A DNA stretch of 64,000 nucleotides from Tipula vernalis. Taxonomy: Eukaryota > Arthropoda > Insecta > Diptera > Tipulidae. Under the pieces are notes generated by a model that was given only the letters and a program-made list of their open reading frames with translations, did no database searches and was not told where the DNA came from. Shown one piece after another: positions 23,368-34,605 of the stretch; position 1 is the stretch's first letter; each line of letters opens with the position of its first letter. A program made the position numbers and the translations under genes. Location of the stretch: the NCBI GenBank assembly GCA_958295665.1, contig OY282558.1:28603045-28667044 (forward strand), written 5' to 3'.

Positions 23368-24339
23368 AGCTCAGCCGATTCAGAGCTGTAAAAATCCGAA
23401 ATCTGCAATTGTGCTCCGATTGCGGTTCTTGATATATCAAATGATAGGTCTCGGGACTTGTAATTGTTATGCCAAACCGCATTAAAATTGGTTGATTATT
23501 TCCATACATTTCACAGAAAAATCGATTCGAAGAAAATCACCTTACTATAATAGCTCAGCCGATTCATAGCTGTAAAAATCCGAAATCTGCAATTGTGCTC
23601 CGATTGCGGTTCTTGATACCTCAAATGATAGGTCACGAGACCTGTAATTGATATACCATACATTTCGAAGAAAGTTCGATTCGAAGAAAATTACCTTACT
23701 ATAGCTCAGCCGATTCAGAGCTGTAAAAATCCGAAGTCTGCAATTGTGCTCCGATTGCGGTTCTTGATACCTTAAATGATAGGTCACGAGACCTGTAATT
23801 GCTATACCATACATTTCGAAGAAAGTTCGATTCGAAGAAAATCACCTTACTATAGCTCAGCCGATTCAGAGCTGTAAAAATCCGAAATCTGCAATTGTGC
23901 TCCGATTGCGGTTCTTGATATATCAAATGATAGGTCTCGGGACTTGTAATTGTTATGCCAAACCGCATTAAAATTGGTTGATTATTTCCATACATTTCAC
24001 AGAAAAATCGATTCGAAGAAAATCACCTTACTATAATAGCTCAGCCGATTCATAGCTGTAAAAATCCGAAATCTGCAATTGTGCTCCGATTGCGGTTCTT
24101 GATACCTCAAATGATAGGTCACGAGACCTGTAATTGATATACCATACATTTCGAAGAAAGTTCGATTCGAAGAAAATTACCTTACTATAGCTCAGCCGAT
24201 TCAGAGCTGTAAAAATCCGAAATCTGCAATTGTGCTCCGATTGCGGTTCTTGATACCTTAAATGATAGGTCACGAGACCTGTAATTGCTATACCATACAT
24301 TTCGAAGAAAGTTCGATTCGAAGAAAATCACCTTACTAT
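23368..24339 (+). repeat. Two tandem 486 bp trimer units
   Basis: The units are 23,368-23,853 and 23,854-24,339, each made of B (184 bp, with an ACTATAATAGC junction), A and A. The first A of each has CATAGCTG and TTGATATACC variants and ends GAAAATTACC. A third B at 24,340 begins a further cycle that lacks the marker. A single related unit starts at 1,994 in the left domain with the same junction and variants. Confidence 0.9.
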
Positions 24340-25125
24340 AGCTCAGCCGATTCAGAGCTGTAAAAATCCGAAATCTGCAATTGTGCTCCGATTGCGGTTC
24401 TTGATATATCAAATGATAGGTCTCGGGACTTGTAATTGTTATGCCAAACCGCATTAAAATTGGTTGATTATTTCCATACATTTCACAGAAAAATCGATTC
24501 GAAGAAAATCACCTTACTATAGCTCAGCCGATTCAGAGCTGTAAAAATCCGAAATCTGCAATTGTGCTCCGATTGCGGTTCTTGATACCTTAAATGATAG
24601 GTCACGAGACCTGTAATTGCTATACCATACATTTCGAAGAAAGTTCGATTCGATGAAAATCACCTTACTATAGCTCAGCCGATTCAGAGCTGTAAAAATC
24701 CGAAATCTACAATTGTGCTCCGATTGCGGTTCTTGATACCTTAAATGATAGGTCACGAGACCTGTAATTGCTATACCATACATTTCGAAGAAAGTTCGAT
24801 TCGAAGAAAATCACCTTACTATAGCTCAGCCGATTCAGAGCTGTAAAAATCCGAAATCTACAATTGTGCTCCGATTGCGGTTCTTGATACCTTAAATGAT
24901 AGGTCACGAGACCTGTAATTGCTATACCATACATTTCGAAGAAAGTTCGATTCGAAGAAAATCACCTTACTATAGCTCAGCCGATTCAGAGCTGTAAAAA
25001 TCCGAAATCTACAATTGTGCTCCGATTGCGGTTCTTGATACCTTAAATGATAGGTCACGAGACCTGTAATTGCTATACCATACATTTCGAAGAAAGTTCG
25101 ATTCGAAGAAAATCACCTTACTTAT
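24340..25125 (+). repeat. B plus four A monomers
   Basis: One B at 24,340 is followed by A monomers, the first with TCGATGAAAAT near 24,650 and the next three of TACAATT type. The arrangement resembles the series after the B monomers at 15,043 and 4,540. Confidence 0.82.
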
Positions 25126-25487
25126 AGCTCAGCCGATTCAGAGCTGTAAAAATCCGAAATCTGCAATTGTGCTCCGATTGCGGTTCTTGATATATCAAAT
25201 GATAGGTCTCGGGACTTGTAATTTTTATGCCAAACCGCATTAAAATTGGTTAATTATTTCCATACATTTCACAGAAAAATCGATTCGAAGAAAATCACCT
25301 TACTATAGCTCAGCCGATTCAGAGCTGTAAAAATCCGAAATCTGCAATTGTGCTCCGATTGCGGTTCTTGATACCTCAAATGATAGGTCTCGGGACTTGT
25401 AATTGTTATGCCAAACCGCATTAAAATTGGTTGATTATTTCCATACATTTCACAGAAAAATCGATTCGAAGAAAATCACCTTACTAT
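25126..25487 (+). repeat. Adjacent B-B pair, right copy of a long-range repeat
   Basis: This matches the pair at 5,473 in order, junction type and the TTTTT variant, at an offset of 19,653 bp for both B monomers. It differs by GGTTAATTATT in place of GGTTGATTATT in the first B. Confidence 0.88.
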
Positions 25488-25638
25488 AGCTCAGCCGATT
25501 CAGAGCTGTAAAAATCCGAAATCTGCAATTGTGCTCCGATTGCGGTTCTTGATACCTTAAATGATAGGTCACGAGACCTGTAATTGCTATACCATACATT
25601 TCGAAGAAAGTTCGATTCGAAGAAAATCACCTTACTAT

Positions 25639-25783
25639 AGCTCAGCCGATTCAGAGCTGTAAAAATCCGAAATCTGCAATTGTGCTCCGATTGCGGTTCT
25701 TGATATATCAAATGATAGGTCTCGGGACTTGTAATTGTTATGCCAAACCGCATTAAAATTGGTTGATTATTTCCATACATTAT
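25639..25783 (+). repeat. Truncated B monomer (145 bp)
   Basis: The monomer has the B core and the 30 bp segment but passes from CCATACAT directly to TATAGCTCAGCC. This is a 36 bp deletion of its tail, including the ATCGAT/TTCGAA region. It is the only such truncation I see. It sits at the boundary of the longest pure A run in the window. Confidence 0.92.
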
Positions 25784-27897
25784 AGCTCAGCCGATTCAGA
25801 GCTGTAAAAATCCGAAATCTGCAATTGTGCTCCGATTGCGGTTCTTGATACCTTAAATGATAGGTCACGAGACCTGTAATTGCTATACCATACATTTCGA
25901 AGAAAGTTCGATTCGAAGAAAATCACCTTACTATAGCTCAGCCGATTCAGAGCTGTAAAAATCCGAAATCTACAATTGTGCTCCGATTGCGGTTCTTGAT
26001 ACCTTAAATGATAGGTCACGAGACCTGTAATTGCTATACCATACATTTCGAAGAAAGTTCGATTCGAAGAAAATCACCTTACTATAGCTCAGCCGATTCA
26101 GAGCTGTAAAAATCCGAAATCTACAATTGTGCTCCGATTGCGGTTCTTGATACCTTAAATGATAGGTCACGAGACCTGTAATTGCTATACCATACATTTC
26201 GAAGAAAGTTCGATTCGAAGAAAATCACCTTACTATAGCTCAGCCGATTCAGAGCTGTAAAAATCCGAAATCTGCAATTGTGCTCCGATTGCGGTTCTTG
26301 ATACCTTAAATGATAGGTCACGAGACCTGTAATTGCTATACCATACATTTCGAAGAAAGTTCGATTCGAAGAAAATCACCTTACTATAGCTCAGCCGATT
26401 CAGAGCTGTAAAAATCCGAAATCTGCAATTGTGCTCCGATTGCGGTTCTTGATACCTTAAATGATAGGTCACGAGACCTGTAATTGCTATACCATACATT
26501 TCGAAAGAAGTTCGATTCGAAGAAAATCACCTTACTATAGCTCAGCCGATTCAGAGCTGTAAAAATCCGAAATCTGCAATTGTGCTCCGATTGCGGTTCT
26601 TGATACCTTAAATGATAGGTCACGAGACCTGTAATTGCTATACCATACATTTCGAAGAAAGTTCGATTCGAAGAAAATCACCTTACTATAGCTCAGCCGA
26701 TTCAGAGCTGTAAAAATCCGAAATCTACAATTGTGCTCCGATTGCGGTTCTTGATACCTTAAATGATAGGTCACGAGACCTGTAATTGCTATACCATACA
26801 TTTGGAAGAAAGTTCGATTCGAAGAAAATCACCTTACTATAGCTCAGCCGATTCAGAGCTGTAAAAATCCGAAATCTGCAATTGTGCCCCGATTGCGGTT
26901 CTTGATACCTTAAATGATAGGTCACGAGACCTGTAATTGCTATACCATACATTTCGAAGAAAGTTCGATTCGAAGAAAATCACCTTACTATAGCTCAGCC
27001 GATTCAGAGCTGTGAAAATCTGAAATCTGCAATTGTGCTCCGATTGCGGTTCTTGATACCTTAAATGATAGGTCACGAGACCTGTAATTGCTATACCATA
27101 CATTTCGAAGGAAGTTCGATTCGAAGAAAATCACCTTACTATAGCTCAGCCGATTCAGAGCTGTAAAAATCCGAAATCTGCAATTGTGCTCCGATTGCGG
27201 TTCTTGATACCTTAAATGATAGGTCACGAGACCTGTAATTGCTATACCATACATTTCGAAGAAAGTTCGATTCGAAGAAAATCACCTTACTATAGCTCAG
27301 CCGATTCAGAGCTGTAAAAATCCGAAATCTACAATTGTGCTCCGATTGCGGTTCTTGATACCTTAAATGATAGGTCACGAGACCTGTAATTGCTATACCA
27401 TACATTTCGAAGAAAGTTCTATTCGAAGAAAATCACCTTACTATAGCTCAGCCGATTCAGAGCTGTAAAAATCCGAAATCTGCAATTGTGCTCCGATTGC
27501 GGTTCTTGATACCTTAAATGATAGGTCATGAGACCTGTAATTGCTATACCATACATTTCGAAGAAAGTTCGATTCGAAGAAAATCACCTTACTATAGCTC
27601 AGCCGATTCAGAGCTGTGAAAATCTGAAATCTGCAATTGTGCTCCGATTGCGGTTCTTGATACCTTAAATGATAGGTCACGAGACCTGTAATTGCTATAC
27701 CATACATTTCGAAGAAAGTTCGATTCGAAGAAAATCACCTTACTATAGCTCAGCCGATTCAGAGCTGTAAAAATCCGAAATCTACAATTGTGCTCCGATT
27801 GCGGTTCTTGATACCTTAAATGATAGGTCACGAGACCTGTAATTGCTATACCATACATTTCGAAGAAAGTTCGATTCGAAGAAAATCACCTTACTAT
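25784..27897 (+). repeat. Fourteen consecutive A monomers
   Basis: The segment is 2,114 bp, exactly 14 x 151, with no B monomer and no junction-length change. Variants include TTCGAAAGAAG near 26,502, CATTTGGAAG near 26,801, GTGCCCC near 26,885, GTGAAAATCTG near 27,012 and 27,615, TTCTATTCG near 27,418 and GGTCATGAG near 27,526. Part of it (26,535-27,150) matches 32,307-32,920. Confidence 0.93.
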
Positions 27898-29437
27898 AGC
27901 TCAGCCGATTCAGAGCTGTAAAAATCCGAAATCTGCAATTGTGCTCCGATTTCGGTTCTTGATATATCAAATGATAGGTCTCGGGACTTGTAATTGTTAT
28001 GCCAAACCGCATTAAAATTGGTTGATTATTTCCATACATTTCACAGAAAAATCGATTCGAAGAAAATCACCTTACTATAGCTCAGCCGATTCAGAGCTGT
28101 AAAAATCCGAAATCTGCAATTGTGCTCCGATTGCGGTTCTTGATACCTTAAATGATAGGTCACGAGACCTGTAATTGCTATACCATACATTTCGAAGAAA
28201 GTTCGATTCGAAGAAAATCACCTTACTATAGCTCAGCCGATTCAGAGCTGTAAAAATCCGAAATCTGCAATTGTGCTCCGATTGCGGTTCTTGATACCTT
28301 AAATGATAGGTCACGAGACCTGTAATTGCTATACCATACATTTCGAAGAAAGTTCGATTCGAAGAAAATCACCTTACTATAGCTCAGCCGATTCAGAGCT
28401 GTAAAAATCCGAAATCTGCAATTGTGCTCCGATTGCGGTTCTTGATACCTTAAATGATAGGTCACGAGACCTGTAATTGCTATACCATACATTTCGAAGA
28501 AAGTTCGATTCGAAGAAAATCACCTTACTATAGCTCAGCCGATTCAGAGCTGTAAAAATCCGAAATCTACAATTGTGCTCCGATTGCGGTTCTTGATACC
28601 TTAAATGATAGGTCACGAGACCTGTAATTGCTATACCATACATTTCGAAGAAAGTTCGATTCGAAGAAAATCACCTTATTATAGCTCAGCCGATTCAGAG
28701 CTGTAAAAATCCGAAATCTACAATTGTGCTCCGATTGCGGTTCTTGATACCTCAAATGATAGGTCACGAGACCTGTAATTGCTATACCATACATTTCGAA
28801 GAAAGTTCGATTCGAAGAAAATCACCTTACTATAGCTCAGCCGATTCAGAGCTGTAAAAATCCGAAATCTGCAATTGTGCTCCGATTGCGGTTCTTGATA
28901 CCTTAAATGATAGGTCATGAGACCTGTAATTGCTATACCATACATTTCGAAGAAAGTTCGATTCGAAGAAAATCACCTTACTATAGCTCAGCCGATTCAG
29001 AGCTGTAAAAATCCGAAATCTGCAATTGTGCTCCGATTGCGGTTCTTGATACCTTAAATGATAGGTCACGAGACCTGTAATTGCTATACCATACATTTCG
29101 AAGAAAGTTCGATTCGAAGAAAATCACCTTACTTTAGCTCAGCCGATTCAGAGCTGTAAAAATCCGAAATCTACAATTGTGCTCCGATTGCGGTTCTTGA
29201 TACCTTAAATGATAGGTCACGAGACCTGTAATTGCTATACCATACATTTCGAAGAAAGTTCGATTCGAAGAAAATCACCTTACTATAGCTCAGCCGATTC
29301 AGAGCTGTAAAAATCCGAAATCTGCAATTGTGCTCCGATTGCGGTTCTTAATACCTTAAATGATAGGTCACGAGACCTGTAATTGCTATACCATACATTT
29401 CGAAGAAAGTTCGATTCGAAGAAAATCACCTTACTAT
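27898..29437 (+). repeat. B plus nine A monomers
   Basis: A B at 27,898 (with CCGATTTCGG) is followed by nine 151 bp A monomers. The block matches 33,066-34,605 at an offset of 5,168 bp, sharing CTCAAATG near 28,750, GGTCATGAG near 28,915, ACTTTAGCTC near 29,132 and TTCTTAATACC near 29,345. Confidence 0.88.
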
Positions 29438-32400
29438 AGCTCAGCCGATTCAGAGCTGAAAAAAATGCGAAATCTGCAATTGTGCTCCGATTGCGGTTCT
29501 TGATATATCAAATGATAGGTCTCGGGACTTGTAATTGTTATGCCAAACCGCATTAAAATTGGTTGATTATTTCCATACATTTCACAGAAAAATCGATTCG
29601 AAGAAAATCACCTTACTATAGCTCAGCCGATTCAGAGCTGTAAAAATCCTAACTCTGCAATTGTGCTCCGATTGCGGTTCTTGATATATCAAATGATAGG
29701 TCTCGGGACTTGTAATTGTTATGCCAAACCGCATTAAAATTGGTTGATTATTTCCATACATTTCACAGAAAAATCGATTCGAAGAAAATCACCTTACTAT
29801 AGCTCAGCCGATTCAGAGCTGTAAAAATCCGAAATCTGCAATTGTGCTCCGATTGCGGTTCTTGATACCTTAAATGATAGGTCACGAGACCTGTAATTGC
29901 TATACCATACATTTCGAAGAAAGTTCGATTCGAAGAAAATCACCTTACTATAGCTCAGCCGATTCAGAGCTGTAAAAATCCGAAATCTACAATTGTGCTC
30001 CGATTGCAGTTCTTGATACCTTAAATGATAGGTCACGAGACCTGTAATTGCTATACCATACATTTCGAAAAAAGTTCGATTCGAAGAAAATCACCTTACT
30101 AGCTCAGCCGATTCAGAGCTGTAAAAATCCGAAATCTGCAATTGTGCTCCGATTGCGGTTCTTGATACCTTAAATGATAGGTCACGAGACTTGTAATTGC
30201 TATACCATACATTTCGAAGAAAGTTCGATTCGAAGAAAATCACCTTACTATAGCTCAGCCGATTCAGAGCTGTAAAAATTCGAAATCTGCAATTGTGCTC
30301 CGATTGCGGTTCTTGATATATCAAATGATAGGTCTCGGGACTTGTAATTGTTATGCCAAACCGCATTAAAATTGGTTGATTATTTCCATACATTTCACAG
30401 AAAAATCGATTCGAAGAAAATCACCTTACTATAGCTCAGCCGATTCAGAGCTGGAAAAATCCGAAATCTGCAATTGTGCTCCGATTGCGGTTCTTGATAC
30501 CTTAAATGATAGGTCACGAGACCTGTAATTGCTATACCATACATTTCGAAGAAAGTTCGATTCGAAGAAAATCACCTTACCTACTATAGCTCAGCCGATT
30601 CAGAGCTGTAAAAATCCGAAATCTGCATTTGTGCTCCGATTGCGGTTCTTGATATATCAAATGATAGGTCTCGGGACTTGTAATTTTTATGCCAAACCGC
30701 ATTAAAATTGGTTGATTATTTCCATACATTTCACAGAAAAATCGATTCGAAGAAAATCACCTTACTATAGCTCAGCCGATTCAGAGCTGTAAAAATCCGA
30801 AATCTGCAATTGTGCTCCGATTGCGGTTCTTGATACCTTAAATGATAGGTCACGAGACCTGTAATTGCTATACCATACATTTCGAAGAAAGTTCGATTCG
30901 AAGAAAATCACCTTACTATATAGCTCAGCCGATTCAGAGCTGTAAAAATCCGAAATTTGCAATTGTGCTCCGATTGCGGTTCTTGATACCTTAAATGATA
31001 GGTCACGAAACCTGTAATTGCTATACCATACATTTCGAAGAAAGTTCGATTCGAAGAAAATCACCTTACTATAGCTCAGCCGATTCAGAGCTGTAAAAAT
31101 CCGAAATCTGCAATTGTGCTCCGATTGCGGTTCTTGATACCTTAAATGATAGGTCACGAGACCTGTAATTGCTATACCATACATTTCGAAGAAAGTTCGA
31201 TTCGAAGAAAATCACCTTACTATAGCTCAGCCGATTCAGAGCTGTAAAAATCCGAAATCTGCAATTGTGCTCCGATTGCGGTTCTTGATACCTTAAATGA
31301 TAGGTCACGAGACCTGTAATTGCTATACCATACATTTCGAAGAAAGTTCGATTCGAAGAAAATCACCTTACTATAGCTCAGCCGATTCAGAGCTGTAAAA
31401 ATCCGAAATCTGCAATTGTGCTCCGATTTCGGTTCTTGATACCTTAAATGATAGGTCACGAGACCTGTAATTGCTATACCATACATTTCGAAGAAAGTTC
31501 GATTCGAAGAAAATCACCTTACTATAGCTCAGCCGATTCAGAGCTGTAAAAATCCGAAATCTGCAATTGTGCTCCGATTTCGGTTCTTGATATATCAAAT
31601 GATAGGTCTCGGGACTTGTAATTGTTATGCCAAACCGCATTAAAATTGGTTAATTATTTCCATACATTTCACAGAAAAATCGATTCGAAGAAAATCACCT
31701 TACTATAGCTCAGCCGATTCAGAGCTGTAAAAATCCGAAATCTGCAATTGTGCTCCGATTGCGGTTCTTGATACCTTAAATGATAGGTCACGAGACCTGT
31801 AATTGCTATACCATACATTTCGAAGAAAGTTCGATTCGAAGAAAATCACCTTACTATAGCTCAGCCGATTCAGAGCTGTAAAAATCCGAAATCTACAATT
31901 GTGCTCCGATTGCGGTTCTTGATACCTTAAATGATAGGTCACGAGACCTGTAATTGCTATACCATACATTTCGAAGAAAGTTCGATTCGAAGAAAATCAC
32001 CTTACTATAGCTCAGCCGATTCAGAGCTGTAAAAATCCGAAATCTGCAATTGTGCTCCGATTACGGTTCTTGATACCTTAAATGATAGGTCACGAGACCT
32101 GTAATTGCTATACCATACATTTCGAAGAAAGTTCGATTCGAAGAAAATCACCTTACTATAGCTCAGCCGATTCAGAGCTGTAAAAATCCGAAATCTGCAA
32201 TTGTGCTCCGATTGCGGTTCTTGATACCTTAAATGATAGGTCACGAGACCTGTAATTGCTATACCATACATTTCGAAGGAAGTTCGATTCGAAGAAAATC
32301 ACCTTACTATAGCTCAGCCGATTCAGAGCTGTAAAAATCCGAAATCTGCAATTGTGCTCCGATTGCGGTTCTTGATACCTTAAATGATAGGTCACGAGAC

Positions 32401-34605
32401 CTGTAATTGCTATACCATACATTTCGAAGAAAGTTCGATTCGAAGAAAATCACCTTACTATAGCTCAGCCGATTCAGAGCTGTAAAAATCCGAAATCTAC
32501 AATTGTGCTCCGATTGCGGTTCTTGATACCTTAAATGATAGGTCACGAGACCTGTAATTGCTATACCATACATTTGGAAGAAAGTTCGATTCGAAGAAAA
32601 TCACCTTACTATAGCTCAGCCGATTCAGAGCTGTAAAAATCCGAAATCTGCAATTGTGCCCCGATTGCGGTTCTTGATACCTTAAATGATAGGTCACGAG
32701 ACCTGTAATTGCTATACCATACATTTCGAAGAAAGTTCGATTCGAAGAAAATCACCTTACTATAGCTCAGCCGATTCAGAGCTGTGAAAATCTGAAATCT
32801 GCAATTGTGCTCCGATTGCGGTTCTTGATACCTTAAATGATAGGTCACGAGACCTGTAATTGCTATACCATACATTTCGAAGGAAGTTCGATTCGAAGAA
32901 AATCACCTTACTATAGCTCAGCCGATTCAGAGCTGTAAAAATCCGAAATCTGCAATTGTGCTCCGATTGCGGTTCTTGATACCTTAAATGATAGGTCACG
33001 AGACCTGTAATTGCTATACCATACATTTCGAAGAAAGTTCGATTCGAAGAAAATCACCTTACTATAGCTCAGCCGATTCAGAGCTGTAAAAATCCGAAAT
33101 CTGCAATTGTGCTCCGATTTCGGTTCTTGATATATCAAATGATAGGTCTCGGGACTTGTAATTGTTATGCCAAACCGCATTAAAATTGGTTGATTATTTC
33201 CATACATTTCACAGAAAAATCGATTCGAAGAAAATCACCTTACTATAGCTCAGCCGATTCAGAGCTGTAAAAATCCGAAATCTGCAATTGTGCTCCGATT
33301 GCGGTTCTTGATACCTTAAATGATAGGTCACGAGATCTGTAATTGCTATACCATACATTTCGAAGAAAGTTCGATTCGAAGAAAATCACCTTACTATAGC
33401 TCAGCCGATTCAGAGCTGTAAAAATCCGAAATCTGCAATTGTGCTCCGATTGCGGTTCTTGATACCTTAAATGATAGGTCACGAAACCTGTAATTGCTAT
33501 ACCATACATTTCGAAGAAAGTTCGATTCGACGAAAATCACCTTACTATAGCTCAGCCGATTCAGAGCTGTAAAAATCCGAAATCTGCAATTGTGCTCCGA
33601 TTGCGGTTCTTGATACCTTAAATGATAGGTCACGAGACCTGTAATTGCTATACCATACATTTCGAAGAAAGTTCGATTCGAAGAAAATCACCTTACTATA
33701 GCTCAGCCGATTCAGAGCTGTAAAAATCCGAAATCTACAATTGTGCTCCGATTGCGGTTCTTGATACCTTAAATGATAGGTCACGAGACCTGTAATTGCT
33801 ATACCATACATTTCGAAGAAAGTTCGATTCGAAGAAAATCACCTTACTATAGCTCAGCCGATTCAGAGCTGTAAAAATCCGAAATCTACAATTGTGCTCC
33901 GATTGCGGTTCTTGATACCTCAAATGATAGGTCACGAGACCTGTAATTGCTATACCATACATTTCGAAGAAAGTTCGATTCGAAGAAAATCACCTTACTA
34001 TAGCTCAGCCGATTCAGAGCTGTAAAAATCCGAAATCTGCAATTGTGCTCCGATTGCGGTTCTTGATACCTTAAATGATAGGTCATGAGACCTGTAATTG
34101 CTATACCATACATTTCGAAGAAAGTTCGATTCGAAGAAAATCACCTTACTATAGCTCAGCCGATTCAGAGCTGTAAAAATCCGAAATCTGCAATTGTGCT
34201 CCGATTGCGGTTCTTGATACCTTAAATGATAGGTCACGAGACCTGTAATTGCTATACCATACATTTCGAAGAAAGTTCGATTCGAAGAAAATCACCTTAC
34301 TTTAGCTCAGCCGATTCAGAGCTGTAAAAATCCGAAATCTACAATTGTGCTCCGATTGCGGTTCTTGATACCTTAAATGATAGGTCACGAGACCTGTAAT
34401 TGCTATACCATACATTTCGAAGAAAGTTCGATTCGAAGAAAATCACCTTACTATAGCTCAGCCGATTCAGAGCTGTAAAAATCCGAAATCTGCAATTGTG
34501 CTCCGATTGCGGTTCTTAATACCTTAAATGATAGGTCACGAGACCTGTAATTGCTATACCATACATTTCGAAGAAAGTTCGATTCGAAGAAAATCACCTT
34601 ACTAT
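29438..34605 (+). repeat. Large higher-order copy 1 (5,168 bp)
   Basis: The copy begins with a distinctive B containing GCTGAAAAAAATGCG, one base longer than usual. B monomers are at 29,438, 29,620, 30,252, 30,588, 31,526 and 33,066. Markers are CCTAACTCTGC near 29,648, CGAAAAAAGTTCG near 30,066, GAGACTTG near 30,188, AAATTCGAAATC near 30,277, CTTACCTACTATAGC near 30,577, GCATTTGTGC near 30,626 and ACTATATAGC near 30,916. Here the first two B monomers are adjacent; in the other two copies an A separates them. Confidence 0.88.

Noticed and set aside
25784..27897. Possible CRISPR array because of regular repeats
   Set aside because: Repeats are 151 bp and contiguous, with no unique spacers between them and no cas genes.
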